Source: SVTX01 sp045538195 | GTDB taxonomy: Bacteria > Bacillota > Clostridia > Oscillospirales > CAG-272 | Length of the DNA stretch: 61,147 bases | Direction: 5' to 3' | NCBI GenBank assembly: GCA_045538195.1 | Contig: JAZSRA010000029.1 | Location: forward strand, 1-61,147 | Shown: one piece after another, positions 7,500-16,800 of the stretch | Layout: every line of letters starts with the position of its first letter | Numbering within the stretch: position 1 is the stretch's first letter | Position numbers and translations under genes: made by a program | Notes under the pieces: generated by a model | Told to the model about the DNA's origin: nothing | Seen by the model: only the letters and a program-made list of their open reading frames with translations | The model's database searches: none

Positions 7500-7590
7500 T
7501 GTGTGCCTCCTTGATGGATATATGTTCATTTTTTCTTCGGCAGGTTTCATTTCCGCTGGTGGAAAGAAATGAACATAAGAAAAGCAACCC

Positions 7591-7624
7591 TTTAAGCCGT
7601 CCCACAGATGCAGGACGGCTTAAA
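7591..7624 (-). terminator. Intrinsic terminator of glnA
   Basis: 12-bp perfect stem (TTTAAGCCGTCC 7591-7602 with 7613-7624) and 10-nt loop, directly downstream of the glnA stop on the minus strand. The following RNA reads GGGTTGCTTTTCTT. Confidence 0.8.
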
Positions 7625-7634
7625 TTGGTGCAAA

Positions 7635-9059
7635 TTAAAGATTATAATACTTATCAAACTCCGCAGGGTGGGGAATTTTACTCATTTCGGAACATTCGGC
7701 TCTCTTTGCCTTAATAAAGTTCTTAAGCAGCTCCTCGGGGAATACGCAACCTGCCGTCAGGTAGTCGTGGTCTGCTTCAAGTGCGTCAAGCGCCTCGGGA
7801 AGGGAGGTGGGAAGTCCCTGAAGCTTTGCCTTTTCCTCATCGGGAAGGTGGAAAAGATTGAAATCGTAAGGACCCCAGCCCTCGGCGTGGGGATCTATCT
7901 TGTTCTTAACACCGTCAAGACCTGCCATCAGAATTGCCGCATAGCAGAAATATGGGTTGCAGGTAGCGTCGGGGTTGCGAAGCTCAAAGCGGCGTTTGTC
8001 GGGCGACTTTGCGTAAGCGGGAATACGAATGACCGCGCTTCTGTTGCTTGTCGCGTAACCAACGGTCACGGGAGCCTCAAAGCCGGGAACAAGACGCTTA
8101 AAGGAGTTGGTTGAGGGGTTAGTTAGCGCACAGAGAGACGCGATATGCTTCAAGAGGCCACCCATGAAGTAGTGAGCCGTCTCGGAAAGATGGGCGTAGC
8201 CGTTGTCGTCGGAGAATACGGGGGTGCCGTCCTTGAAAAGCAACATGTGGACGTGCATTCCGCTGCCTGCCTCGCCGTAGATAGGCTTTGGCATAAAGGT
8301 CGCGCTCTTGCCGTATTTCAGAGCCGTGTTGTGGATGATGTACTTGATCATCATGGTAGCGTCTGCCATATGAACGACCTCGCCAAGCTGAGGCTCGATC
8401 TCGTACTGACCCGAAGCCGCAACCTCTGGGTGATGGTAGTTGATCTCGATGCCCATGTCCTTCATAAGCATGCACATCTCGCTACGGCACTCGTAGGAGG
8501 TGTCAAAGGGCTTTGCGATGTGGTAGTTCTTCTGCTTCTGTACGATAACGCCCTTGCCGTCGGTGTCGCTGTTCCAGTAGGACTGACTTGCATCGACCGA
8601 CGCGCCGATATAGTTAGGCTGGACGCTCCAGGTGACGTCGTCGAAAAGATAGAACTCAAATTCGGGAAGTATCTTCATTTCGTCGGCAACGCCCGAGTCC
8701 TTCATAAACTGAACTGCCGCTTTGATGATGTTTCTGGGGTACTGAGCGAGAGGACGGTTTTCGGGTGTGTCTATGATCATGGCATTACCCGTCATCGAAA
8801 GGGTAGGGATAGAGCAGAAAGGATCGATAACCGCGGTGTCGGGATCGGGAATGAACACCATATCGCTCTTTTCAACCACAGCATAGCCGTAGTTGGAGGC
8901 ATCAAATCCAATGCCGCTCTTCATCGTGTCCTCGGAAAAGTTCTCCGCAGGGATGGTAACGTGACGGTACTGTCCGTTAATGTCCACCATCTTGAAGTCG
9001 ACCATTTTAACGTCGTTTTCTTTAATAAGTTTCAAAATGTCCTTGACGGTTTTAGCCAT
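7635..9059 (-). CDS. glnA: Glutamine synthetase type I
   Basis: 474 residues from the ATG at 9059 (GGAG site upstream; the upstream start at 9077 lacks one). It forms glutamine from glutamate, ammonia and ATP as a dodecamer. Visible landmarks are the N-terminal beta-grasp, PEFEFYLFD, GSGMHVHMLLF, NPSTNSFKRLVPG, the Arg-rich RFELRNPDATCNPY, and a C-terminus ending HPAEFDKYYNL as in beta-type enzymes. At the position of the tyrosine adenylylated in enteric GlnA (NLYDLP), this protein has NLFHLP, so that control point is missing. Consensus promoter at 9100-9128. Confidence 0.95.
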   Translation of the reverse strand: MAKTVKDILKLIKENDVKMVDFKMVDINGQYRHVTIPAENFSEDTMKSGIGFDASNYGYAVVEKSDMVFIPDPDTAVIDPFCSIPTLSMTGNAMIIDTPENRPLAQYPRNIIKAAVQFMKDSGVADEMKILPEFEFYLFDDVTWSVQPNYIGASVDASQSYWNSDTDGKGVIVQKQKNYHIAKPFDTSYECRSEMCMLMKDMGIEINYHHPEVAASGQYEIEPQLGEVVHMADATMMIKYIIHNTALKYGKSATFMPKPIYGEAGSGMHVHMLLFKDGTPVFSDDNGYAHLSETAHYFMGGLLKHIASLCALTNPSTNSFKRLVPGFEAPVTVGYATSNRSAVIRIPAYAKSPDKRRFELRNPDATCNPYFCYAAILMAGLDGVKNKIDPHAEGWGPYDFNLFHLPDEEKAKLQGLPTSLPEALDALEADHDYLTAGCVFPEELLKNFIKAKRAECSEMSKIPHPAEFDKYYNL

Positions 9060-9099
9060 AATTTTTTCTCCAATCAAAGTAAATATAGATTTCGCTTAA

Positions 9100-9128
9100 A
9101 TTATAACATTTTTAACACAATTTGTCAA
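9100..9128 (-). promoter_or_regulatory. Consensus sigma-A promoter of glnA
   Basis: On the minus strand: TTGACA (9123-9128), 17-bp spacer, TATAAT (9100-9105). No GlnR-type operator was recognised. Confidence 0.85.
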
Positions 9129-9159
9129 TCTTTATACAAAAAACAAAATCCAAGAATAG

Positions 9160-9202
9160 AAAAATCCGAACCCCATCGCCTTATGATGAGATTCGGATTT
9201 TT
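9160..9202 (-). terminator. Intrinsic terminator of the alanine symporter gene
   Basis: AAAAATCCGAA (9160-9170) pairs with TTCGGATTTTT (9192-9202), with an inner CATC/GATG helix. The A/T runs on both sides allow it to work in either direction. Confidence 0.8.
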
Positions 9203-9241
9203 GCGAACGCACCTATTTTAGTATGCCGACACTTTAGGTGA

Positions 9242-10636
9242 TTACTGTTTCTTGGCGAAATGCTCTCGGGTTATCTTGACTACAAGTCCCGAAAGACCGA
9301 TTAGCGCTATAAGGTTAGGCAGTGCCATGAGCGCGTTGAAGCAGTCGGCAACCAGCCATACGGTGTTTATTTCCGCAATCGCTCCGATGAAAACGAAAGC
9401 AACGTAGATCACTCTGTAAATAATTATTGCGACCTTAGAATGTTTTTTGAAGAGATATCCAACGCTTACTTCTCCGTAATAAGCCCATCCGAGAATTGTC
9501 GAGAGGGCAAAGAAAACGGTAGCCAGAGCAACTCCTATACCGCCTACGTAGGGAATGGCCTCGTTAAACGCGGCACTGCTGAGAGCGGCTCCGCTTACGG
9601 AAGGAGCAACCTCTGCGTTAAAAGCATTCGAATAAATTCCCGACGTAATGATGACAAGTGCGGACATAGTACAGATGATTATTGTTGTAATGAACACCTC
9701 AAATACACCCCAAACACCCTGCTTTACAGGTTCTTCTGTGCTTGACGCGGAGTGAGCGATAGGCGCGCTACCAAGTCCTGCCTCGTTTGAAAAGACACCT
9801 CTGCCGACACCGTAGCGCATAGCGGAGAGTATTCCGTATCCGGCTACACCGCCAAAGGTGGATTTGAGGTTGAAGGCTTCCTTGAAGATAAGAGCAAATG
9901 CGGCGGGTATCTTGTCTATGTTACAGATAAGAGCAATAATACAAGCAAGGATAAAGAAAACAGCCATAACGGGAACTAATTTTTCGTTGACCGTAGCAAT
10001 TCTTTTTACACCGCCGATAATAACGACTCCTACGATCACGGTAAGGACTATTCCGGTTATCCAAGGCGCAATATTGAAGTTCATATTAAGAACGCCAGAG
10101 ATCGAATTTGACTGAGTCGCGTTTCCCGTACCGATACAAGCGATCATAGCAAACGCCGCAAACACTGCCGCAAGCCATTTTATGCCCAGGCCGTTTTTGA
10201 TATAGTACATAGGGCCGCCCGTGTAAGCGCCGTTTTCATTCTTTTCTCTGAATTTAAGCGCGAGGACGATCTCGGAATATTTGGTTACCATGCCGAAAAG
10301 GGCGCTTATCCACATCCAGAACACAGCACCGGGACCACCAAGAACCAATGCGGTTGCAACACCTGCGATACTTCCCGTACCGATAGTACCCGCAAGGGCA
10401 GTAGTGACCGCCTGAAATGGACTTACACTTCCTTTGTCCTTCTGATGCATATTCTTATTAAAGAGCTTGCCTACCGTGTTTTTCATAACGTAGCCAAAAC
10501 GTCTGAACTGGAAGAAACCGGTTCTGACGGTTAAGAAGATACCCGCGGCAATAAGAAGGATCATCATGGCAATGCTAAGAATATTATCGTACGCAAAGCC
10601 GAGAGCGCTGTTTAAGGCATTTATCACATTTTCCAT
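9242..10636 (-). CDS. Sodium:alanine/glycine symporter (AGCS family)
   Basis: 464 residues with about 10-11 membrane segments. AGCS landmarks are FLTVRTGFFQFR near residue 35, GTIGTGSIAGVATAL near residue 97, GGPMYYIKNGLG near residue 143, and a conserved central GRGVFSNEAGLGSAPIAH. It imports alanine or glycine with Na+ across the cytoplasmic membrane. It has its own promoter (10700-10728) and terminator (9160-9202), so it is monocistronic even though it sits just upstream of glnA. Which amino acid is preferred cannot be told. Confidence 0.93.
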   Translation of the reverse strand: MENVINALNSALGFAYDNILSIAMMILLIAAGIFLTVRTGFFQFRRFGYVMKNTVGKLFNKNMHQKDKGSVSPFQAVTTALAGTIGTGSIAGVATALVLGGPGAVFWMWISALFGMVTKYSEIVLALKFREKNENGAYTGGPMYYIKNGLGIKWLAAVFAAFAMIACIGTGNATQSNSISGVLNMNFNIAPWITGIVLTVIVGVVIIGGVKRIATVNEKLVPVMAVFFILACIIALICNIDKIPAAFALIFKEAFNLKSTFGGVAGYGILSAMRYGVGRGVFSNEAGLGSAPIAHSASSTEEPVKQGVWGVFEVFITTIIICTMSALVIITSGIYSNAFNAEVAPSVSGAALSSAAFNEAIPYVGGIGVALATVFFALSTILGWAYYGEVSVGYLFKKHSKVAIIIYRVIYVAFVFIGAIAEINTVWLVADCFNALMALPNLIALIGLSGLVVKITREHFAKKQ

Positions 10637-10699
10637 TTCAAACCTCTTAACTGTATTGATATATAAATAATCAAGAATATATTGCTACATACAAATACA

Positions 10700-10728
10700 A
10701 TTATACAGAATAGAGGGCAAGATTTCAA
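10700..10728 (-). promoter_or_regulatory. Sigma-A promoter of the AGCS symporter gene
   Basis: On the minus strand: TTGAAA (10723-10728), 17-bp spacer, TATAAT (10700-10705). Confidence 0.75.
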
Positions 10729-10824
10729 TGAAAAATCAATAAAAATAGTTGAATAATCGATAAAATTCTACAAAAATCGTAGCACAAGCCTTTATTAAAT
10801 GCCGCACTTCCGCCATAAAGAAAA

Positions 10825-10846
10825 AGCAGACGGAAAACCGTCTGCT
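10825..10846 (-). terminator. Intrinsic terminator after the tRNA-Leu fragment
   Basis: AGCAGACGG (10825-10833) pairs with CCGTCTGCT (10838-10846) around a 4-nt loop, with T-runs on both sides. It follows the tRNA fragment just as another terminator follows the intact tRNA at 13455. Confidence 0.75.
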
Positions 10847-10851
10847 CTTTC

Positions 10852-10905
10852 TGGTGCGGGTAAAAGGACTTGAACCTTCACCGAGTTGCCCCGACTAGAA
10901 CCTGA
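10852..10905 (-). repeat. 54-nt copy of the 3' part of tRNA-Leu(CAG): putative att site
   Basis: Identical over 54 nt to 13455-13508, that is, from the anticodon loop (U33) through the variable and T arms to the CCA end of the intact tRNA-Leu. Identity ends sharply at both borders. Such a partial tRNA copy is what a tRNA-targeting integrase leaves at the far end of an integrated element. No integrase is present in the interval. Confidence 0.8.
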
Positions 10906-10934
10906 TGGTAGCGTCACCTCGGTGAAAGGTTATT

Positions 10935-11495
10935 TCATGCCTTATAGGCGTATATTTTAGAGCTGAAAAGTAAAATGATTTTATTTGGGTTATCATTATA
11001 AAAAACGAGTAAAAAAGTATCGCCGGGCAAGGAAAATTCCGCGGCCGCGCCCAACCTTGAGTTTTTATATTCTTCGACGTTTGCTATAAACATTTTACCG
11101 CTTTTGAATTGAAAAACATGTCTCAAATGAGCTTTGTTGCCGAGTCCTCCTCCATACATGATAAGTTGTAAAAAGTTGAATTGATTATCCTTTACCTCTG
11201 TTAGAATATCTTCAACAACGGTAAACTCTCCACTTTTAGTCTTAAACAGTCTTAAAAGAGCGCGTATAAAGAAAAAAGCACAAGCAATAAAATAGAGCAC
11301 CACAAGAACGCCTACTATTAGTTTTGTTACTACGGTTATGTATGATGGCGTCAGTAATATCAAAGACATCATTCCAAAAAACACCAACCCCAAACCACAC
11401 ATCAACAAAGAGCCAATCATGGATCTCTTAGCTTCATACTGCAATTTGCTTAAAATGGCTTGTCTTGTAAGTATTTCTCTTTCGTCCTTTTTCAT
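10935..11495 (-). CDS. Hypothetical membrane protein of the tRNA-bounded segment
   Basis: 186 residues from the ATG at 11495 (AAGGAGAAGG upstream); an upstream ATG at 11543 would add 16 residues without a comparable site. A charged N-terminus (about 1-26) leads to two hydrophobic segments (about 27-52 and 57-82). A soluble beta-rich C-terminal half follows. No family recognised. It ends next to the tRNA-Leu fragment and shares a conserved tail sequence after its stop codon with the neighbouring lipoprotein gene. Confidence 0.65.
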   Translation of the reverse strand: MKKDEREILTRQAILSKLQYEAKRSMIGSLLMCGLGLVFFGMMSLILLTPSYITVVTKLIVGVLVVLYFIACAFFFIRALLRLFKTKSGEFTVVEDILTEVKDNQFNFLQLIMYGGGLGNKAHLRHVFQFKSGKMFIANVEEYKNSRLGAAAEFSLPGDTFLLVFYNDNPNKIILLFSSKIYAYKA

Positions 11496-11575
11496 TGAAC
11501 CTTCTCCTTGATCTGTTTGCTGTAAAATTGATGGTTGTGTCACTTCACTACACGTCGTTACACTTGGTGAAAGGC

Positions 11576-13291
11576 TTAGCCCTTGTCGTCGGGAAGATAT
11601 TCAACAATGTTTCCCGTTATCGAGTCTATATAGAGTACGTCAATGTACGGTTCATAATAGAATCCCGAATGAAGTCTTATGTAGTATTTCTCCTCCGCGA
11701 TGGCGGACACGTCGATGCTATATTCTTTTCCGGTCTGCTCGTTGATATCTCCATCATTTATATCCCAGTATGCAGAGGCTATCTCCTCCGCACGCTCTTT
11801 GTCTATGACTTTATTCCATCCCTCACCGCTGATAGCGGTAAATTTTACTTCTTCGGGAGTAGGGTTTTCCTCAACGTATTTTAGAAGTTCTTCCTCTGTT
11901 ACTGCAATATCACCTATGTAATATAACGGATTTGTTCCACCGTCGTTCTCAATACGCCAAATATCCTCGCCATTCTTTTTGATTCCGTAGGTGATTCCGT
12001 CAGCGCCTCCGCCCCAATTCCAAGAGTATGAACCATCGGCATATATCCTATTCATCTCATGAAAGTTATATGTGCTTATATATGTGACCTCATTACTCTT
12101 ATGCGAATATGAAAAGACAAACGTATCGATACCGCTTACCAAAAGCTCGACCTGAGCGTCTCCGTCCATATCAACGTACGCATAGTAAATACTGCCGTTT
12201 CGCTCCCACAAATAATTCATAAGATACTCTTCTCGGAAATTCTTCAAATAAAGACCGTACGTGGATATCTCGTTTTTCAAAAAAGCCTCATACATTTCCA
12301 TAGCGCGCTCGCTATCTGTATATTCTCGGCATTCACCCGTAATAGCATCTACAAATAATTCCTTATGTAGAATAACGTTCTCCGGCGGTAGACTGTACGG
12401 GGGATCGGGTACGTGATTACAATATCCTTCCCACTGCCAAGAAATACGATAACCCTGTGTGTCGCTATTCGGCTTTTCTAATATTACTATTCTGTGTAAT
12501 ATTAGTGTTCCGGCAGCACCCTCGCTCATTCCGCTTTCAATTTCCCAATAATTTGAAGCAATCTCACAGGCTTTTTCCGAAGATATCGGATACTCACACG
12601 AAATTTCAAGTGGAGAGAAGATCACTAATGTTCCGAATTTACGACAATGCAAAAATTCTTCACGCGTGATCTGCTTGTCATCTACGTAAAATTCAAGATT
12701 TTCATAAAAATCAAAGGGAGTTATATGTTTTATTCTGTATATTTCTTTGATATTTAGTGATTTTCCGTCAAATGTGATCTGATTTAATCCGTGAGTCCAA
12801 TTTTCAGATTCATAAGAATCGCTCCAATAAAAAGAACCGTCGGTATTTAAGTTGTAGAAATTATTCTTATCAAAGCAATAACTGAAAACCTTTCCGCCAT
12901 AGTAGTGTAAAACGATATGATCTTTGTCGGGCGATTGAATCACGTATTCGTTGATTCCGTCGCCGTCCATATCCAAAATTGCTTTATTGAGAAGTTCACA
13001 TTCGTCTAATCTTAAGTTATGACTTGGAAATCGGCAGGCACCTAATTTGATTTCGCCTAATTGCTCATCAAAAACGCAGATTTCATCATTGATCGCCGCC
13101 GCATACATTTCCATAGCGATCTCGGCTTCGGAGAGTTGCGAAGTGATATTATCGTTTATGTTATCGCCATTTACATCGAATGAGTCGCTATTATCGTTTG
13201 ACGATAAATTATCTTGATTTTTATTTAATTCACAGGAAAAAAGCAACAGAAGCATTACCAAACACAGAAAAGCGGCAACAATTTTTTTCAT
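11576..13291 (-). CDS. Lipoprotein with two copies of an unknown domain
   Basis: 571 residues. A lipobox (LLFSC, Cys at about 20) marks it as a membrane-anchored surface protein, followed by a low-complexity Asn/Asp linker. The rest contains two similar halves: each has a helix with AMEMY, then an Asp-rich loop (DMDGDGINEYVI near 140; DMDGDAQVELLV near 375) resembling calcium-binding dockerin/EF-hand or FG-GAP loops, and a PepSY-like stretch (EIASNYWEI; EIASAYWDI). No enzyme motif. It has its own promoter at 13325-13353 and lies in the tRNA-bounded segment, so it may be an acquired gene. Confidence 0.7.
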   Translation of the reverse strand: MKKIVAAFLCLVMLLLLFSCELNKNQDNLSSNDNSDSFDVNGDNINDNITSQLSEAEIAMEMYAAAINDEICVFDEQLGEIKLGACRFPSHNLRLDECELLNKAILDMDGDGINEYVIQSPDKDHIVLHYYGGKVFSYCFDKNNFYNLNTDGSFYWSDSYESENWTHGLNQITFDGKSLNIKEIYRIKHITPFDFYENLEFYVDDKQITREEFLHCRKFGTLVIFSPLEISCEYPISSEKACEIASNYWEIESGMSEGAAGTLILHRIVILEKPNSDTQGYRISWQWEGYCNHVPDPPYSLPPENVILHKELFVDAITGECREYTDSERAMEMYEAFLKNEISTYGLYLKNFREEYLMNYLWERNGSIYYAYVDMDGDAQVELLVSGIDTFVFSYSHKSNEVTYISTYNFHEMNRIYADGSYSWNWGGGADGITYGIKKNGEDIWRIENDGGTNPLYYIGDIAVTEEELLKYVEENPTPEEVKFTAISGEGWNKVIDKERAEEIASAYWDINDGDINEQTGKEYSIDVSAIAEEKYYIRLHSGFYYEPYIDVLYIDSITGNIVEYLPDDKG

Positions 13292-13324
13292 TAAAATCCC
13301 CTTATAATTTTTATTGACAATACC

Positions 13325-13353
13325 ACTATATCATATCAAAAAATCGCTGTCAA
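13325..13353 (-). promoter_or_regulatory. Sigma-A promoter of the 571-residue lipoprotein gene
   Basis: On the minus strand: TTGACA (13348-13353), 17-bp spacer, TATAGT (13325-13330). Confidence 0.8.
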
Positions 13354-13420
13354 TAGGGTGGGGAAAAGTTTTTTTATAAGCCTCTTTTTGAGGTTCAAGT
13401 GGAGCGTGAGTGAAAAAAAC

Positions 13421-13451
13421 AAAAAACGGTACGAAATAGTGTACCGTTTTT
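13421..13451 (-). terminator. Intrinsic terminator of the tRNA-Leu pair
   Basis: AAAAACGGTAC pairs with GTACCGTTTTT (13441-13451) around an 8-nt loop, immediately after the CCA end of tRNA-Leu(CAG). Confidence 0.85.
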
Positions 13452-13454
13452 CGT

Positions 13455-13541
13455 TGGTGCGGGTAAAAGGACTTGAACCTTCACCGAGTTGCCCCGACTA
13501 GAACCTGAATCTAGCGCGTCTGCCAATTCCGCCATACCCGC
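13455..13541 (-). tRNA. tRNA-Leu (anticodon CAG)
   Basis: Full cloverleaf with the long variable arm of tRNA-Leu. The acceptor stem is GCGGGTA with TACCCGC, the anticodon stem CTAGA/TCTAG encloses TTCAGGT, giving anticodon CAG, and the T arm contains GGTTCAAGTCC. The 3' CCA is encoded (13455-13457). A 54-nt partial duplicate lies at 10852-10905. Confidence 0.95.
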
Positions 13542-13546
13542 GGCGA

Positions 13547-13568
13547 GCAGAATGTAATTACATTCTGC
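13547..13568. repeat. Perfect 22-bp palindrome between the two tRNA-Leu genes
   Basis: GCAGAATGTAA and its exact complement with no loop fill nearly the whole spacer between the tRNAs. In the transcript it would form a hairpin that may guide processing. Confidence 0.7.
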
Positions 13569-13653
13569 TGGTGCGAGAAACGGGACTTGAACCCGTACGG
13601 TGTGAACCACACGCCCCTCAAACGTGCGCGTCTGCCAGTTCCGCCACTCTCGC
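13569..13653 (-). tRNA. tRNA-Leu (anticodon GAG)
   Basis: Cloverleaf with acceptor stem GCGAGAG and CTTCTCGC-type partner, anticodon stem CACGT/GCGTG enclosing TTGAGGG (anticodon GAG), a variable arm, T arm GGGTTCAAGTCCC and encoded CCA (13569-13571). First of two tRNAs in a minus-strand transcript from the promoter at 13743-13771. Confidence 0.95.
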
Positions 13654-13742
13654 ATATAACCCTTTAATTTTTACACGGAGTAAGGTCTCCGAGGTGGGCT
13701 TATTGCTGATCCACGCAAATCGCCACTTGCGGCGACCTTAAC

Positions 13743-13771
13743 ATTATACTACACAAAACAAATTTTGTCAA
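13743..13771 (-). promoter_or_regulatory. Consensus sigma-A promoter of the tRNA-Leu pair
   Basis: On the minus strand: TTGACA (13766-13771), 17-bp spacer, TATAAT (13743-13748). Confidence 0.85.
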
Positions 13772-13806
13772 TAGGTTTTTAAAAAAGTTTTGATGAAAAT
13801 CGAAAA

Positions 13807-13837
13807 GATCCCCTAGAGGCTTGGCCTCAAGGGGATC
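13807..13837 (-). terminator. Intrinsic terminator of the 1474-residue lipoprotein gene
   Basis: GATCCCC and GGGGATC arms with an inner GAGGC/GCCTC helix and TTG loop, 7 nt past the stop codon; the RNA then reads TTTTCGATTTT. Confidence 0.85.
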
Positions 13838-13844
13838 AAATTGT

Positions 13845-16800
13845 TTATTTAGCCGTGATTGCATTACCCGTTTTAGGATCGACGAATGTGCATTCATACT
13901 GACCTGTTGAGAGGATGATATTACTCATATCGCTCTCCAGCTCGTAAATGTCATCGAGATTATCAGCAAATCCGATGTATGCCACGTCGTAGTATACGGT
14001 ATCAGCATAAGTACTGTTGAAGAAGTCAAATCTTAAAAATTTTGCTATATATTTACCGTTTTCATCCTTCACGAACTCCGCGTTCTGTCTTGCTTCAAGG
14101 TCGAATACGATGACCTGCCATTCGCCGTCAGCGACAAACTGCTTTCCTTCACCAACAACGGAGGGAGTGTCTGCTGCAGAAACTCCGGTGGTGTTGCAAT
14201 AGAACTGCCAATAGCCAAGCCTTCCGGGGTTATTTGCGGGAATACGGTATTTCAGCACAAGATACTGTCCCGTGACCTTGCTGTTACCATTGAAAAGCTC
14301 AACGATCGCCTCGCCGCCCACGGAGCCTGCGAAAGTGACGTAATCGCGGTTTTCGGAAAGGGTTACCGAGTGGAATCTCGATTTGTAGGGATCAACCATA
14401 GCGTCAATCTCGGACGCGTCAAAGTGGAGATTCAAAGCTTCGTTGTTAAGGGTGCTTACATGTTCGTAGTAGTCGGCATTTTCGAAATAAGCCACGGTGT
14501 TCAAATCCTTGTTGTACTCAAGGATCTCGTCGAGGGAGTCGTGGAGAGCCACGTAAGCGATGTCAATAATAGCGTCGGTAGCGTAGCCGAGATTGAATAC
14601 GTCGAAGCGGAGGTACTGAATGTAGTAATTTCCATCCTCATCCTGCTTGAAGCATTCGGTTCTGTCTTCGTAGGCTGCGAGGTCGATGACAATAACGTGC
14701 CAATCTCCATCCGAGAGGTTGGGAGCAGACGCATTGAAATCCTGGCCGACGATAAGGATATTGCCGCTTTCGTCGTACATAACGTTTTCGGTGGAGGTGT
14801 AGAACTGCCAAGAGCCTATGTTTGCGGCGCTTCCCTGAGGAACTCTGTACTTGTAGACCAAATATCTTCCTGCCAAAGCACCCTTAGCGTCATCAAACAG
14901 TGCAAGAGTTGCCTCCTGATCCTTGCCGTTACGGTTGACACGGATGAAGTTTATTCCGTTCTCGGACATCATGGAGAACTCGCCGAATCTTCCTGCCGAT
15001 AATGTGAATTTTGCATTCAGATCCTGAGCGTCCATCCAGAAATTCATAGGATCGGGTTCTTTGATTATCTCGGGCCAGCCCTCAAAATCCTCGGCTGCGG
15101 TCACGCGGAATTTTTTCTCGGCACCGTTGTCCATGGTTGTAATGAATGAGTAGGAGTAAGTGCCGTCGCCGTCGTAGTAGACACCGTAGCCGTCGTACTG
15201 ATAGCCGTATCCGAAAGCGTCGGGAGTGCTGATCGACGAGAGATCAACTATCTTCCATTCGCCGTTAACGTATTCTTCAACAACGGGAGCCGTCAGCTTC
15301 TCAAAGCCGTAAATTCTGACTGCCACGTTGTTGTGACCGCCCGAAAGAGTGAACTCTGCACTCTTGCCGTTAGTAGTCTTTGCCTTGGGAAGGAATACGC
15401 TTTCGATCTTTTCACAATTCTCACCAGCGGTGAGCGTGAGAGGATTAAGCAGAGTGTTTTCGCGAACTCTGCGAACGTTCTTGTCGGGTTCTACCTTGTC
15501 ATACTCGTCGTAGTACTGCCAAGGCATGATGATCGCGTTGATAGTGAAGGTGTCGCCCTTCTTCAGCTCTACCGCCTCGAGATCGAGGGAGAGAGAAAGC
15601 TCGGCAAAGTTGTTAACAAGCAGGAACGAGGGTGTTACCTTATTTCCGCCCATTGTAAACTCGGCGTTGTAGATCATAAAGGAGAGGTTGTTGTAGCCTC
15701 TTGCCGTATCTCCGCAGTTTTTCATATCGAAGAACGAGAAATAGGGGCAATTATTGCCAAGAACGTACTCAAAGCTATCGTTACGCTGCGCCGCGGTTGC
15801 GACCTGTGACGTGTTGTTCGCATCAAGGTAGCCTACCTTGGAGTAAAGACCGCTGGGGTCAAGGGATTTTACAGAATAGAAGGAGAAATCGTGTCCGAAA
15901 TCGGCGAAACTGATGTCCTCAAGAACCTCGTACTTCATTTCGTAGTAAGCGCGGTTCTCATCGGTCTGGGGCATCTCCATGTGGTTGTAGGAGACCTTGA
16001 TCTTGCCGTCATCGGAGATGAAGTTCATAGTAACATCGGCGTAGATAGGACCGTAAGAGCCTATGGTGTCGAGAATATTCTCGGTTGCCGAGTAGTTGCC
16101 GTTAGCGTCGGTGTACTGGAGGAAGGAGTGAACGCCGGCATATGTACGCTGGGGGTCGCCGGACCAGACGGGACCCGACATAGGACGGTGGTCAGGGAGC
16201 ATATTTAGGGTCTCGCCAAATTGACAGAAATAGTAGGGAATAATACAGTTACTCTCGTGAACGCCTGTGGAAAGGTGATAGTAGGGAGAGTAATACTGAA
16301 TGAACGAGATCTGCTTGAGGGGATATTTACCCCAGTTGTAGTAAAGGTTGACTATGGAATAGGTGCTGTCGGTGTCAGCGTTGGCTATCATAGGAAGGAT
16401 AGTTTCGCTGTATACGGGGTCACCCTCATAGAATATCGGAGAGTCGCCGCCCTCGGAGAAGTTCTTACCCACCTCAAGAGGAATGGGGAGCATCATCTGC
16501 TTGCCGTCAAGAAGTGCCGCACACTCAAGAGAACCGCCTTCGCGGTACTGCGCGAGAATGTAGATCTTACGGTCATTTACGCCGTCGCCCTTGAGATTAA
16601 AGGTAACGTTGTACTGACGGTTCTTGTGAAGCTTGTAGGGAGGTCCAAATCCGCCCTCGCCGTCGATGTTAAGGGTGTAGCAGCCGCGGAGAGCGTCGTA
16701 GCCGACGAACTCGCCAAAGGTGGAGGCTTCACCGTCGATAATGAAGTTTTCTGCACCGAGAGGATTGACCTCGATCTCTGCCTCGACGATAAAGCGGTCG

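Noticed and set aside
8145..9221. 358-codon plus-strand ORF opposite glnA
   Set aside because: It is the antisense of a well-supported glutamine synthetase gene and its translation has no domain features.
13395..13655. 86-codon minus-strand ORF
   Set aside because: It runs through both tRNA-Leu genes and the spacer; the repeated protein motif simply reflects the two similar tRNAs.
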